Shown: positions 10,896 through 22,398, counted from the stretch's first letter. The stretch: 64,000 nt of DNA from Hyposmocoma kahamanoa (GCF_003589595.1 NW_020653852.1:1392955-1456954); one strand, 5' to 3'. The notes: generated from the sequence alone by a model not told the origin. Numbers and translations: made by a program.

Positions 10896-12575
10896 ATCTG
10901 AGCTCAATTCGCCATTTTCGCTTTGTATGGCATGGTTGAGTCATTATTTCGTGCAAATTGACTAAAACCTAGAAAAGTGCCTTATTTTTTTGTTTTGTTT
11001 TGGAGTGTAAAAATGAAAATCGCACCAAAAATATTACTCGTGTTACAAAATATTATTTTTGTAACAAGAAACGAAACTAAAGCTTATACCCCTGCAATAT
11101 GGTCGCTTTTAGTTTGGAGAACTAAATTAATCACTCCAATTCGTCGTCGTTCATCAATGAACAACTAGATGGCAGCACATTGGTTGAAATTTCAATATAA
11201 TACAAAACTTCGTAACTTGTATAGTAGTTTTAATAGTGGTTGTGATGTTGTTGAACTTTCAACGGTATGCCAACAGGGTGAAGTTTAAATTATATTAACA
11301 ATCTAAAATTTGTTATTGCTTTTTAAATTTGAAACCACGACCAATCAATGTCAAGATTTTGCATTATTTCAAATTAAGAATGTGCGAATTTTGGCGACAT
11401 CTGTTCTAATAGTAATCGAGGCGTAAAGCGCTTCCATTGTTTTTTTCTTCGGAGGTTGGGCTATATGTGGTTTAATACTTTTCTGTTTTCCTGTATTGGC
11501 ACGTGTAACTACGATGATTTCAATATGTTTATTAAATAAAGTTGTTTACATGTTTTTACTTTACAACACTAATGTTTTTAATTTCTGCTAAATATAACCT
11601 TAATGATCTATTGTTTGTGCTAGTTATGGAGATCTGTAAATAGCACTGTCACCTCAAACAAACATACCAGCAGCACTGTTATGTGTAGCAGAAATGTGGT
11701 ACCAGTATGAGAAATAGTTTTTCATATTACGGTCCAACTTCTCGGTCGTCATGAACATCCTCATAAAATATAAAAATACGACCACACTATCAGGGCATTC
11801 CATTGATGTCACTTTCCAGATTCTCGTAAAAAATATAGAGCAGGTCGATGGATTTTCTCCTTGCATCCGTTCAATGTCCGACAAAAGGTAATGCGCGGTC
11901 ACGCGGTTCGTTCCTCCATTACAAAACCTTGGCGAGGTTACTGCACCAGTGTTATGCCCCGTCCCTTGCACGTCGTCCTTTTCATTTTCTCAAATGATGC
12001 ATTTTCATCGCTCCTTTGATGAACGTATTACGAACTTCGTAGAAATTATTATCTTTCATATTTTTTTTTTAAACTTACTGACGCACGTTTGACGACTTGT
12101 CATAAACACACTTACAAGCAATTTGGGTCACCTGTACGAAATATAAACAAAACCGGATGTTGCACTTCAATTAATCAATAAGTTATTGCAAAAAATTAGA
12201 ACTGCTTGAAAGTTGTCGATTTCTTAGGTTTTTGCCATTGTTAAATATTGGAAAGAAATTTTGTTTTTAACGGACTTCATAAACTTCATAAATTTTTGTG
12301 TATGTTACTAGATCGCTTCTACATTTAATTTAACATAGGTTATAATATAATTCAAACTAACTATAGGTCAAAATATTTAAGTTAAAACATAACTAGACTA
12401 ATCTACTATTGAAATAAATATTACGATAATATGTATGACAGAAAGAATAGTTTTATCACACTTCGACCAAAAAAGCGAATCATGCAAGTGCCGAATACGA
12501 TTCGTTGTTCGCGTCGAAGGAAGCGGAATTATTTTCTTTTTTTTAATACAAAGTGACGGAGCAACGATTCGTATT
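10896..12575. other. No recognised feature
   Basis: AT-rich sequence. Frames at 10977-11168 and 11654-11971 show no domain. A small palindrome, TGTTACAAAA / TTTTGTAACA, lies near 11040-11066. Nothing recurs elsewhere in the window. Confidence 0.4.
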
Positions 12576-12885
12576 TATATAACCAGGAACATAAACGAAA
12601 TAAGGGCCATCCATCCCTGGCAACTCATCAGTCAATTGGTACTGATATTACTTTTAAATATCAACTCGTTTGCTCTGAAATCACAAATTAGAAAGCTGAA
12701 AAAGTATAGCGCCAACAACTGACCTGTGTCTACGTCTCCGTATATTCCAAAAATATTCTGTATTTATTCTAATAAAGATAATATCTCTAATTATGGGGGG
12801 CTGTTCCATTCCGTAGTGTGGAAAAAACAGCAAAACATCTAATTACAAAACAAACGGAATCACATTTCATTGGTAATAAATATTA
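12576..12885 (+). mobile_element. Rep-H copy 1
   Basis: About 300 bp that recurs reversed at 19850-20147. Shared landmarks: CATCCATCCCTGGCAACT, AAATATCAACTCGTTTGCTC, ACAAATTAGAAAGCTGAAAA, GGGGGGCTGTTCCATTCCG and GGAAAAAACAGCAAAACAT. The identity is visibly below that of young repeats. An open frame at 12435-12722 runs into it and is not considered a gene. Confidence 0.75.
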
Positions 12886-12888
12886 AAT

Positions 12889-12978
12889 ATGTATAGGAAA
12901 TGAAGCTATTTTTCCGGATTTAAATCGCGTGTATTTGTTTTTTCAAACAAACCGACGTTTCGAGCCCTTTACACTTTT
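12889..12978 (+). mobile_element. Rep-J copy 1
   Basis: TATAGGAAATGAAGCTATTT, TTCCGGATTTAAATCGCG, CAAACAAACCGACGTTTCGA: almost identical to 13838-13925. This is a common lepidopteran interspersed motif; the class is unclear. It follows Rep-H directly. Confidence 0.75.
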
Positions 12979-13240
12979 TTTCCTATGTGTAACAATCGCG
13001 AAAACCTGAAAACTATATATTAAATATGTAATTTTTCAATTTTCGTCCATATAGCAAAATTCAAGTTAAACTGATCGATTTTAAGTGAAACAATTGACGA
13101 CACCCGTCAATTATTTCGAATTCGAGCTGGCCAATCGGAGCGCAGTTGTCACAGTATCACACAGTACAGTGTCACAGATTTGAGGTCATTTTTGTTTTTT
13201 TTATAATAGTAAATAAATACACGAAAACCAATGCAGTACA

Positions 13241-13487
13241 AGTAGAGGTCCTTGTGAAAGAGTTCGTCCAGGGAAGTACTGCCACCTTACTTATGTCTGC
13301 CGCCAAGCAGTAATGTGAACATTACTGCGTTCCGGTTTTGAAGGGTAAGGGTGACGGGCGCGGTAGCGACGCTCCTCAGATCTTCGCGATTTGAAGGTCT
13401 GAGTGGCACTGGAACTGTTATGGACAGGTGTGTCGCTTACCACCAGGCGCACGCCTTGTTCGTCCCGTCACTTGGTGTTTTAAAAAG
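13241..13487 (+). mobile_element. Rep-A with internal deletion
   Basis: Complete 5' end (GTCCTTGTGAAAGAGTTCGT) and 3' end (TTCGTCCCGTCACTTGG). About 60 bp is missing between GGGTAAGGGTG and ACGGGCGCGGTAGC, where both edges end in GGGTG, consistent with deletion between short direct repeats. It also holds the 9-bp palindrome GCAGTAATG / CATTACTGC. Confidence 0.9.
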
Positions 13488-13701
13488 AAATATGGATGTA
13501 CACTTTTTAAACTACTTAACCCGTTTATGGATAATAAAAGAGTTTACTGTAAAATTTAATATTATGATACGGGGTAACCCGTTTCGCTATATGGATTTCA
13601 AAGAACTACACGCATTATAGAGTGTTTTCTACATGTTGCTTCCTACTACTTCTCTATAAAAAAGTATCAATAATGATAAAATTCAATGACTTTTTTTAAT
13701 A

Positions 13702-13722
13702 TTAGACAACATCACATCCGTT
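13702..13722 (-). mobile_element. SINE-B 3' end fragment
   Basis: TATTAGACAACATCACATCC is the complement of the SINE-B tail. Only the end is preserved. Confidence 0.5.
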
Positions 13723-13734
13723 GTCATGTATATT

Positions 13735-13836
13735 AAAGTATATAACAGTTTGCCTGATACACTAAAATCAGCCACGCCATTAAATAAGCATAAGTGTTTA
13801 TTAAAACAGTGCTTGAAAGAAAAAAAACTATTATAG
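13735..13836 (+). pseudogene. LINE C-terminal relic (CR1/Jockey-like)
   Basis: One frame of about 33 codons ends at TAG and reads KVYNSLPDTLKS, then TPLNKHKCLLKQCLKEKK. The YNxLPxxLK and FK/HK..LK..L spacing is the usual C-terminus of CR1/Jockey-group non-LTR reverse transcriptases. No upstream polymerase motifs remain; a SINE-B tail lies directly upstream and Rep-J directly downstream. Dead fragment. Confidence 0.6.
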
Positions 13837-13837
13837 T

Positions 13838-13960
13838 ATATAGGAAATGAAACTATTTTTCCGGATTTAAATCGCGTATATTTGTTTTTTCAAACAAACC
13901 GACGTTTCTGGCCCTTTACAGGTCCCATGGTCACGGTTGACTGAGGTGGTACAGTCTTCA
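13838..13960 (+). mobile_element. Rep-J copy 2, longer
   Basis: Repeats copy 1 (GGAAATGAAACTATTTTTCC, ACAAACCGACGTTTCTGG) and adds CCCATGGTCACGGTTGACTG, a block also seen near 34290. So that downstream block belongs to the Rep-J family. Confidence 0.75.
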
Positions 13961-14082
13961 GTATTACCTCTAATGAAAAATCCCAAACAGACATAAGACT
14001 GCAGTACTAATCAATATGTTTAGTTTATTCTAATTTCTATTAATAATTAATAATAAATTGAACTTAATAAAAATCGAAACGT

Positions 14083-14108
14083 TCACTCGACCACGGAGAC
14101 CGTCAAAG
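14083..14108 (-). mobile_element. SINE-B head fragment
   Basis: ACTCGACCACGGAGACCGTC is the complement of the SINE-B tRNA-like head; the rest is absent. Confidence 0.6.
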
Positions 14109-15117
14109 ATGTCATCGGAGAACGTTCAATGAACGATTGAACGTTTTGTATTGAGTCAATACAAGCACTATGGTAAGAAAAGTAGTCACAATGTTGTGTG
14201 TGATAATATTAACCTAGGCTTTTTTTTTGAGTAAGTAAGCACCAAAAATAAAGTCTTAATATCCATTGTTTAAAAAAAAAACTCTCACCAGTAACATTTG
14301 TTTTCGTCGCTTCCTTTAATATATTAAAAAGCATAATATTTAATTAATAAATGAAACTTGAAACTGTTATACGACACTAGACTCCACAACTGCAGTTTCC
14401 CAATAGGGGAATTGTACACTTGCTGTTTTTCCCATTGCAATTATCTACCAGTGGTGGTTTATAATCAAAACATTGCAAAGGGTTTTGAATTTAAACTCTC
14501 TAGCATAAGGACTCAAAATCGCGGAGCTGTAATGTAAAAATAGTAGCTCGCCACCGAGGAATCATACTAGCATGCAATTGACTGTTTCACTTGCTAACTA
14601 AAAGTGATATTGAATAAGTGATGTTGTTCCGTTTATGGTGGTTTTCATATCTGTCTTGTTTAGGTTTAAATCGTCAAACAAACTTCTACTAGTACATACC
14701 AATCAAAACTGTCAAGGAAACGCGATAAGACTGGCTATGAGTCTATACAACCTTAAATAGATTTGGTAGATTACGCATAACAGTAAAAGTGCTGAACCAA
14801 TCAAAATCTTAATAAATAAATAAATAAAGCTAGTCTTCATGCTGCTCGACCCAAGCAAAATGAACCGTATTAGTATACGGAAAACATTTGGATTCGGGTA
14901 AGATAGTATCGACCCTAAAGTGTCTATTGCACTTAAAAAAAAAGCTTACAAATTGACAATAAATTCCCTGTCACGCTTATTGCGACCGCAACACTGAAAA
15001 CACTATTGGCAGAGAGGTATCTATCAGTAAGTAAATTGTGCAATGCACCATTTTTATTGTCAAATCTTAGTGTTATAGGAGCGGAAAAATAAATCATATA
15101 AATAAATATATAAATAT
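14109..15117. other. No recognised feature
   Basis: AT-rich sequence with an (AATA)n stretch near 14810. No gene or shared repeat was found. Confidence 0.4.
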
Positions 15118-15270
15118 TAGACAATATCACATTGCTCTGAATATAAAGTAAGACTAAAGCACACTCACACCCGAGAAAATGTAGGAAACGGTTCGGGATC
15201 GAACCCGGGACCTCAGAGATGAAACACCATGAAAACCGTTGTACAAGTCACTTGACAACAGAGGTCGTCA
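15118..15270 (-). mobile_element. SINE-B, internally shortened
   Basis: The tail complement ATTAGACAATATCACATTGC, then B-box complement GGGATCGAACCCGGGACCTC, then head complement AAAACCGTTGTACAAGTCAC. The central part is diverged. Confidence 0.75.
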
Positions 15271-15295
15271 TATATAACAACATTCGATTCGATTT

Positions 15296-15350
15296 TATTC
15301 CATAAAGGTCCGCTAGATGGCATTGACCCGTTTTATGGAAAGGACTCCTG
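15296..15350 (-). repeat. Short repeat fragment
   Basis: Complement of the 10386-10425 block (CCGCTAGATGGCATTGACC). It carries CCATAAAGG and TTATGGAAAGG, a weak inverted pair. Confidence 0.5.
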
Positions 15351-16138
15351 TATGTGCAAAATAGACCTGTGCAGAATGGACTATATATTTGTTTCTATTC
15401 TATTATTGAAGGGTTTACATTTTTCTTTATATCTAGAATACTTTTTATAGACACCACATGCGTAGCATGATATTATATCGCATGAGATATGTGATAAACT
15501 TCCCATTAACGTATTTATTTCAGTAGATAAAGCTATGTTGCCGTTATTAACTTTTTATTTTTATTGCGAATACTGAATTGGTAAGGTTCATTCTTTTGTT
15601 TATTTGAGAATGAACTGTTGTTATACATTTTGAAGAACCTAATATTATTAGATATTGGATAAAGATATGAAATTGCGTATATATCTATCTTTGTCGTTAA
15701 TTTGCCGCTGCGAAAATGGCAATCCTTTCAATTGCATTATATAATACGATGAAACAAAAAATGGCGGATTATATTGTTTATATATAAATTAAATATTTAG
15801 TTAAAGTAATATTACGTTTTGCGTTTCTTAATTATTTGTGACTGTTTAAATGGCTCAAAACAAATAAATAATAAAATACGACAGAAAACTCACAAACGCT
15901 TTTAAAATTTGCAAAAACCACACACAAAGTCTTTGTGAAAAATGTCAGAGAAAATCCATCTCGGCTTATTTTATGATTTTTAAGAACTCGTTCTTCCATC
16001 CTATAGACATTTTCGCTAAAATATAATATAAAACAACCACTAGACAATTTTAAAACACATTAGTTATTATTTATGTATTTCAAATTACTCTCATGTATAG
16101 AACTGTATTAATAATAATATTAATAACAATAATAATAA
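15351..16138. other. No recognised feature
   Basis: AT-rich. It ends in an (ATA/ATT)n tract at about 16110-16138 that is the tail of the SINE-C copy that follows. Confidence 0.4.
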
Positions 16139-16342
16139 CGCATACACTCAACATAGTCCCGAACTAGGGAAACCCTGTGTCGCGGGTGCCATGGACACAT
16201 ACATATACAACCACAAATTAACACCCAAACTCACGAGAGAAATAAATGTAGGCCATACAAATATTTCTCCCGGCCCGGGAATGGAACCTGGGACCTCTGC
16301 GTGGCAGTCCGGCATGGTAACCGTTCGGCCAGAGGCAGTCGA
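16139..16342 (-). mobile_element. SINE-C, full length
   Basis: Complement of the family end ACACTCAACATAGTCCCGAA, B-box complement and head complement GGCATGGTAACCGTTCGGCC with AGAGGCAGT. An overlapping 82-codon frame is a shadow. Confidence 0.88.
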
Positions 16343-17484
16343 AAATGTCAAAAAAAAGTGACAAGTCGATTGAAAATGGTCTCCTACTTTTTCCAATAAT
16401 TAATATATAACAACCTCATTATTTTTATTGTTACTGTTTATAACGCTTGTCGCGCAATTTTGACATTGATAGAATTACCACGCAGAATTAATTGTCAAAA
16501 TTTTTCAAAATCAACTGTGACTTTGCTGCATGTTTGGCATTGCAATATTTTTTCGCAGCCATTGGTCGCGCGGTGCGAGAAAAGTGTGACATGACGGTGT
16601 TCGTCATGTTAGCTATAGTGATAAAATTTTAAAGTGCGGTTTTATCACTCGAATTTGACAGCCAAATGTGAATGTAATAATTTATCGCCGTGGCATGCTA
16701 CGGGGGGTTGATCGGATAGTCGAGTTTTTAATTAGTGGTAATAAATTGACGTTTAGTGGATTGTTTTAAAGGATCCTGGAGATTGATGATGAAGCATATT
16801 TAAGTGTATGCAAGTCTAATTTGTAAATTACTAGTACTTTTTAATTAAAACTAAAATATTTTTATCAATTATAATTTTATTAATTAATAAATTAATATTT
16901 CAACAATTAACTGTACTTGGTCCAACGGCCTTGTATGGCAACTATATGGTTAAGTTAGTTTGCTTGAAGATGACACACAATCTCGAGCATAGAAAATTTA
17001 AAGGTAAAGGTCTATTGAAAGCTTAACACGTTCCCTGTGCAAGCATCATATATGGTGCATTTCGAGATTCAAACGATACGTGAGTGCTTCACACATGAGG
17101 CATGGCCCTTTATAAATAAACAAACAAAAAATAATAAACAAAATTTGCACGTATAAGCTAGATCATCTTTATTTACTAGCTTGCTTACGTATGGACCACT
17201 AAAATTGTGACAATTAGGACGTGGTACCGGATGACTTTTTCACCAATGTGGCCAGATTATAACTGTCAAAATAAAACACACGAAAAAAGAACTAGTACGT
17301 GCACGCACCATAATTATGTTGTACCAAGTAAAGAAATCATAAAAAAGTTGCACGTGGGGGTCAATTTCTGATTTTCTGTTACAAAGGGAACGTGTTAAGA
17401 ACACAAGATATAATGGGTGATAATATGACCAACTGTGACTGCGTAATAACGTCAACTGAACTACCAGAGCACCCTACTAAATAA
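16343..17484. other. No recognised gene; two small hairpins
   Basis: CATGACG / CGTCATG near 16592 and GTGATAAAA / TTTTATCAC near 16618-16650 flank a slightly GC-richer stretch with CGCGCGGTGCGAG. This could be a decayed element or a non-coding 5' region, but nothing supports a transcript. Confidence 0.35.
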
Positions 17485-18091
17485 CCGCTCACGCGATGCG
17501 CTCATCCTACCGCAAAATGGCGGTTATTTGGTTTCGCAAATTAGAAAAGGATTCAGTTTAAATACAAGTTTTTATAAATAAAAATTATTATTCTGCATTG
17601 CTAAATAGATACCCTCTGTACTACAATAAAAACATCTCAAATAAAATGCAGTAATACACCGCAAATCCTGCATTTAAAAAGCACTAATGAAATTTTTGGT
17701 GTACTTGGGTAAATATGATAATATTCCGTTTGAGTCGTTCTAACGTTTATCTTGAAATTACTCCTTAAAGTATAATTTATAAACATTTATATTCAGGATA
17801 AACTTAAAAAACGTTACTTACGGTATGTTTTCAATAAATAAACACCGAAATCACCAGCCCAAACAATAACACACACGATTGTCGTGACGTATTTTTGAAG
17901 TTGTTTATTTTTTTTAAATGACAGATCTAGGTATTAAAAACTTTATGGTTTGCTAGAGTAGTTACCGAAATAGCAATTAGTATTAGTTCTTTTACCTGTT
18001 ATAACTTCGATATCCGATAAATCGGTATAAAATCATCACCGGCACCTCTAGGTGTGATATGCGTCTACGGCTGCATGTATCGCGTGAGCGG
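17485..18091. mobile_element. Non-autonomous DNA element, 607 bp (family M)
   Basis: Perfect 13-bp terminal inverted repeats, CCGCTCACGCGAT at 17485-17497 and its complement at 18079-18091. ATAA lies immediately outside both ends (17481-17484 and 18092-18095), a possible 4-bp target duplication. There is no transposase frame. The first ~120 bp recur with very few differences at 63880-64000, where the leading CCG reads TAT, so the true TIR may be the 10-bp CTCACGCGAT. Superfamily not assigned. Confidence 0.65.
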
Positions 18092-18163
18092 ATAAGTTCG
18101 ATGCGCCGAAAGAAAATCACAAGCCCAGTACAAAAAGAATCACGTACGTAAACCATACAGAAC

Positions 18164-18414
18164 TTTCTTTTTATAATACCAAGTGAATGACGGAACGAAC
18201 AAGTTACGCACCTGGTAATAAGCGACACGCCCGGTCATAGATCTGAGGGGCACTGCCACTGCAAGCGTCACCCTGAGACATAAGTTGACATGTCCCTTGT
18301 GCCTGTAACTTCACCAGCACTCTTAGCCCTTCAAAACTGGAACGCAATTATGCTCATATTACCACTTGACGGCAGAAGTAGGTAAGATGGCAGTACTTCC
18401 CTGGACAAACTGCA
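18164..18414 (-). mobile_element. Rep-A, nearly full length
   Basis: T-rich tail complement, TAATACCAAGTGAATGACGG, CACCTGGTAATAAGCGACAC, GTCACCCTGAGACATAAGTT, GGCGGCAG-like block, and CAGTACTTCCCTGGACAAAC. Part of the stem-loop is missing. Confidence 0.88.
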
Positions 18415-18439
18415 ATGCTAAATCTCATTTACAACAACA

Positions 18440-18745
18440 GTAAAGCAGGAAAACGATTTCGTTTAACGATTATTTTACGGGGAACTGTATACGCTATTAC
18501 TCTTATTACAAAAGGTTTCGGAACAAAAGTGAAGACTACGTATTAGATAAAAATATATGGATAGGCGACATTATTTTAGATACCAAAAAATATGATTCAA
18601 AGATATTCCATAGCATTTAAGTTCATTTGAGAAGAGCAATCCCTGGAGTATCATGCTCGTTCTTCTCAGGGAAGTCAACGCAGTCAACGAGCAGTAGCTT
18701 AAAAAGCGACATTTTCGAGTGTACATTTATTTTTCTTAAACATGG
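18440..18745 (+). mobile_element. LINE-N 3' region relic
   Basis: Shares CTACGTATTAGATAAAAATA, TATTCCATAGCATTTAAGTT, GAGCAATCCCTGGAGTATC and GTAGCTTAAAAAGCGACATT with 56740-57228 and partly with 60100-60665. This is the 3' part of a CR1/Jockey-like LINE subfamily; its TTGCTCATTCTTCTCAGGG-type block is shared with CR1-F. Confidence 0.65.
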
Positions 18746-19184
18746 TCCGAAACGTTTGAATTACGTTCGAAAAACGAACACGGAAAGTTTGTCATTTATG
18801 GACCTTGGACCGTAGGACTTCTTCCCGGTCAAGACCTCCAAAAGAAGTATGAAAATCCGTTACTGTCCACTTCTCTAAACTTTTTAATCTATCTTCTAAC
18901 AATGATCTATGTAAATTGGAAAAAAAAATTATACAGCCTACTGTCAAGTATTCGTAATTGCTAGAATTAAAAATTCCCACCTGTACCTCTTACTATTTAA
19001 GAAAATGTAAAGGCGGTAAATAAACTAAGTAGCTCTAGTATTATTTTCTGTTCTTTCCTCTTTTTTGTATTTTCGTTGTGAAAACTAGTTAGCCAAATAT
19101 TACTGTTAATATTAATTAATATTTATTTACTTTTTTTATTATATATCTTCCTCTTTTTAGTCTTTTATTATTTTCTCATATTGT
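18746..19184. other. No recognised feature
   Basis: AT-rich sequence with no shared repeats seen. Confidence 0.35.
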
Positions 19185-19312
19185 TTGAGAAAAACACCAT
19201 ACAAGCCTCGGCGGGAACAGCGCTCGGCCTTGTAACTCATACTCGTTCAGCAATGCTTCCCGATCTCTGCATAATTACCTATGGAATAAATAATTATTTG
19301 ACTTTGACCTTT
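19185..19312 (+). mobile_element. LINE 3' end with TTTGAC-type repeat tail
   Basis: Ends CCTATGGAATAAATAATTAT, then TTGACTTTGACCTTTG. A polyadenylation-like AATAAA followed by a short tandem repeat is the usual ending of CR1-group LINEs. A similar end lies at 61262-61362. Confidence 0.55.
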
Positions 19313-19849
19313 GATGCGGTAATACAAAAATGCAATAGCTATAGCTAGCAGAAATAAAAAAAGACTTGATTTTCAATATAACGGCAACAGTGACACTCGG
19401 CCCACATTGCAGCCGTTAACGGTAGAACAAACAAAACAATTGTCGCACCGACCGAATCCGGTGCAACGCCCTAAAAAGACGACCATCATCCGAGATGTGT
19501 GTCATTTCCAATACCGTTGGGTACATTTGAATGAAAATGTATAATTATTTAGCATCCTGCATTATAACAGAGTTAACGGCGACCTATTGTGCTTGATGGA
19601 CAAATGATTGCAAATTTTTTCTCGTTATTTATGTCAGCACAAAAGAGTTGCCTCGTCCCACTGCGTGTGTCTGTGTGTTGAACACGGAGGGAATGGCCAC
19701 CAAAAGTGCATTCCGTCACGCTGGTAAATCTTGGTATTATGATAAAATAAAACAGAGAAAAACTGTATAGTGTCAGGTTGCACCATCAAATCCACCAGTT
19801 AACTTGAGCTTGGCTACTATGGACGAAAATTGCAAAATTACGTGCTTAA
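19313..19849. other. No recognised feature
   Basis: No shared repeats or gene seen. A moderately GC-rich patch (CAACGCCCTAAAAAGACG) near 19460 is unexplained. Confidence 0.35.
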
Positions 19850-20147
19850 TTACCGATAAAATATGATTCAGTTTGTTCTGTAATTAGAAGTTTTGCTGTT
19901 TTTTCCACACCACCGAATGTAACAGCCCCCTATTGTTAGAGATATTACCTTTATTACAATAAACATAAAATATTTTTGGAGACGTACACACAGGTCAGTT
20001 GTCGGCGCTGTACCATTACAGTTTTCTAATTTGTGATTTCAACGCAAACGAGAGTTGATATTTAAAAGTAACTTAAGATCCATTTACCTGATAAGTTGCC
20101 AGAGATGGATGTCCCTTATTTCTTTTCAATTTCTGGTTATATACTCA
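19850..20147 (-). mobile_element. Rep-H copy 2
   Basis: Reverse-strand counterpart of 12576-12885: TTTTGCTGTTTTTTCCACAC, GTAACAGCCCCCTATTG, GTCGGCGCTGTACC, TTTCTAATTTGTGATTTC, AACGAGAGTTGATATTTAAA, TTGCCAGAGATGGATG. Several small indels separate the two. Confidence 0.75.
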
Positions 20148-20847
20148 CTATATTTTGCATACTACATTGTATATTGTATTATACTCTAACAAATGTGGTT
20201 ATTGAAATGTATCACTTCTGCATTTTTGCTTTTCAAAATAAATTTATATAAAGTTAAAGTTGTTATTGTTGAGAAATTTGAATTACAGATGACATTTTAC
20301 TTTTACATCGGTGTTGCCAATTAATATTTCTTAATACCAATGACTGTGTCGTAGCTATAGGCTTTGCTTGTAATTTGCCATCTGTTGTCACCTTTTGGTA
20401 TTATTGTTGGTCATAGCCAATACCGCCAAAACAGGTATTCCTCGAGGCGGTTTTGTCGGGAAGAAATTTGTAAAAATAAACGCGGAATCTTTTGTATCGA
20501 GCCTTTTCCTTTTTTTACTTTAACTGGAGAAATAAACCATCACAAGGGAATTACGTTTTATTTAAAACTACATATTTCTCGTACTCTTATGTTCTTGCAG
20601 TTGTTACACATAGGATAAGAAACTAGACTATTTTTTGTGGAATTGTATCTCAATAATTTTAGAATATGTAGAGCAAGCTCAAAGAGCGTAACTGACTTGA
20701 ATAATCAGATCTTTTTACTATAAAAGTCATAATTGAAGTTTATTACGTTAAAAACACTAATATGAAAGGATTTTACTTACTAATCCACGGAACTGTGCTC
20801 TTATTGGGTAGTTCAATTACAATATAATAATGACAATAATCTGTAGT
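20148..20847. other. No recognised feature
   Basis: AT-rich; an 84-codon frame at 20364-20618 shows no domain. Confidence 0.35.
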
Positions 20848-21062
20848 GAGTACAAAAAAAACCGACCTCAAAAGTTCTTGGAATTACATCTATTCGGTTA
20901 CCGGAAAATGCGCGAAACTGGATTCATCCCCTAGTTTTCAATCCTTAGAAGTGCAATATTTCCTTCAAATTTAAATGGGATCATGGGGAAATCGATTCAC
21001 ATAAATACAAAAACATACCATCGAAATGAGAACTTCCTCCTTTTTTTAGAAGTCGGTGAAAA
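20848..21062 (-). mobile_element. MITE-G, complete
   Basis: Left end GAGTACAAAAAAAACCGACC and right end AGAAGTCGGTGAAAAA. The interior carries complements of the family's GGAAAGAGGGT..CCCATTTAAATTTGAA and GGCAAACTAGG..GATGAA blocks in decayed form. Confidence 0.75.
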
Positions 21063-21280
21063 ATGACACAACTGAATACAATTGTGCCCTTTACTTCTGT
21101 TCATGAGTCAAGTATTAAAATTCACATTTAAATTAGTTATGCCCTTTGTAATGCAGTTGTAACATTTTTTTTTGTATTAAGTTACAAGAGAAGAAGAGAA
21201 AAGTTAAGGTATTTTTAAAAAGGACTGGTAAACATACAATGAAAAATTAAGTATAAAATTTGTGGTATGGAAAGAAAAAC

Positions 21281-21392
21281 TTCCATAGATTTCTCACAGA
21301 TGGCGATACGGCAAAAATGTCGTATCGCCATCGAATGTAAAAACCAACAAACACATGGAAAAATTCGTGAGGTCCGTTGTTTCGTTCCGTAC
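21281..21392 (+). mobile_element. Rep-D, truncated copy
   Basis: CATAGATTTCTCACAGATGG, then CACATGGAAAAATTCGTGAG and GTCCGTTGTTTCGTTCCGT. It breaks off before the tRNA-like A-box. It contains the palindrome described at 21300-21331. Confidence 0.75.
21300..21331. repeat. Perfect 11-bp hairpin within Rep-D
   Basis: ATGGCGATACG (21300-21310) and CGTATCGCCAT (21321-21331) flank GCAAAAATGT. In other Rep-D copies only the left arm's counterpart is present, so the right arm arose locally. Confidence 0.75.
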
Positions 21393-22147
21393 ATATTTCG
21401 TTCCATTGATATTTCTACAAAGCACATATAAAATCTTATCGGTGAAACAGATCCCAGCTTCCTTGTTTAGTGGAAGTCCGTTAGGACATACTTCCATCGC
21501 CTTTGGAACACAATTTTCGCACAACACGTGAAAATTAGTTAACTAATCATAACCGTTTTAATGTCTGTGGGTTAACTATACGCAGAAGGCACTCGGCACC
21601 CAGCGCGTTCAGTATAATAACGGTTTCAAGCGGGAGTAGATGATTTTTTTTCTGTGATGCGAAAAAAGACGGCGCACTACCCTCTAGGCTAACCTATCAC
21701 AAACTCGAATTTATTTTTTTCCGAAATAACGTTCTTTCGAATTTTCATTACCCCGAAAACCGAATTATAACGAAACCGTTGTTCTTTAAGGATATGATGG
21801 ATGTTTATCGCAAAGACACGTTTAAAACGGTTTAAAAGAAAAAACATTTTCCTCTCAAAATTACTTTCGAGGTTATGAAAATTCGAGCAAAAGTTATTTA
21901 TTATCGAAAATGTCATTTCGGACTTCCGATAGGTACTCTCTAGTCTGCGTTCTAGTCCTAACAGCATCCTGAAAACGTTTGAGGTTATGCTCGTTGCGTC
22001 GATGCCTCGTCATATCATCCAGGTTCTGGTCATGTGGTAGGGTAATCGGCGCCCCGAGCGTAATAATGTGTGTTTTATGTTTTGTTACCGAAAACATCTT
22101 GCAGAAAGCCGCATCGCGAAAAAACTAACGTAATCTTGTCTAAGATT
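21393..22147. other. Mostly unassigned; short shared block
   Basis: TAACCTATCACAAACTCGAA at 21692-21711 is nearly repeated at about 29483 (TAACCTATCACAGGCTCGAA), suggesting an unnamed repeat. The overlapping frames on the minus strand at 21689-22097 show no domain. Confidence 0.4.
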
Positions 22148-22195
22148 CAGCATGGCGGACTACCAAAAGACTCGTGCCCAGTAGTGGGGCGTAAA
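22148..22195 (+). mobile_element. SINE-E / RTE-like 3' tail fragment
   Basis: CAGCATGGCGGACTACC and CTCGTGCCCAGTAGTGGGGC match the tail at 3190-3240. No head is present. Confidence 0.6.
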
Positions 22196-22398
22196 TATTA
22201 TAGTACCCTACATTAATCAGTTGCTGCCTTCCAAGGATTTAAACAGCAAATAGTTAATTAACTCTCCTTAATCAAAGTTCTAATACAAACCGTCAGAAAC
22301 ATTAATAACCGTGGGAGGTCGACGGCTAACCGAGGTATGTTTGTACATAAACCATTTTGTACGGCATGTAACAAAAAGGTTACAGTATACTTACTTAT

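Noticed and set aside
12435..12722. 95-codon frame
   Set aside because: Its second half lies within Rep-H; copy 2 does not preserve the frame.
16540..16730. Promoter or 5' exon suggested by a GC-richer patch with small hairpins
   Set aside because: No core promoter motif, open frame or splice site stands out; the palindromes suggest element debris.
17485..18091. Assignment of family M to piggyBac or hAT
   Set aside because: ATAA is not TTAA and the flanks show no 8-bp duplication; the ends do not match consensus ends I know well enough.
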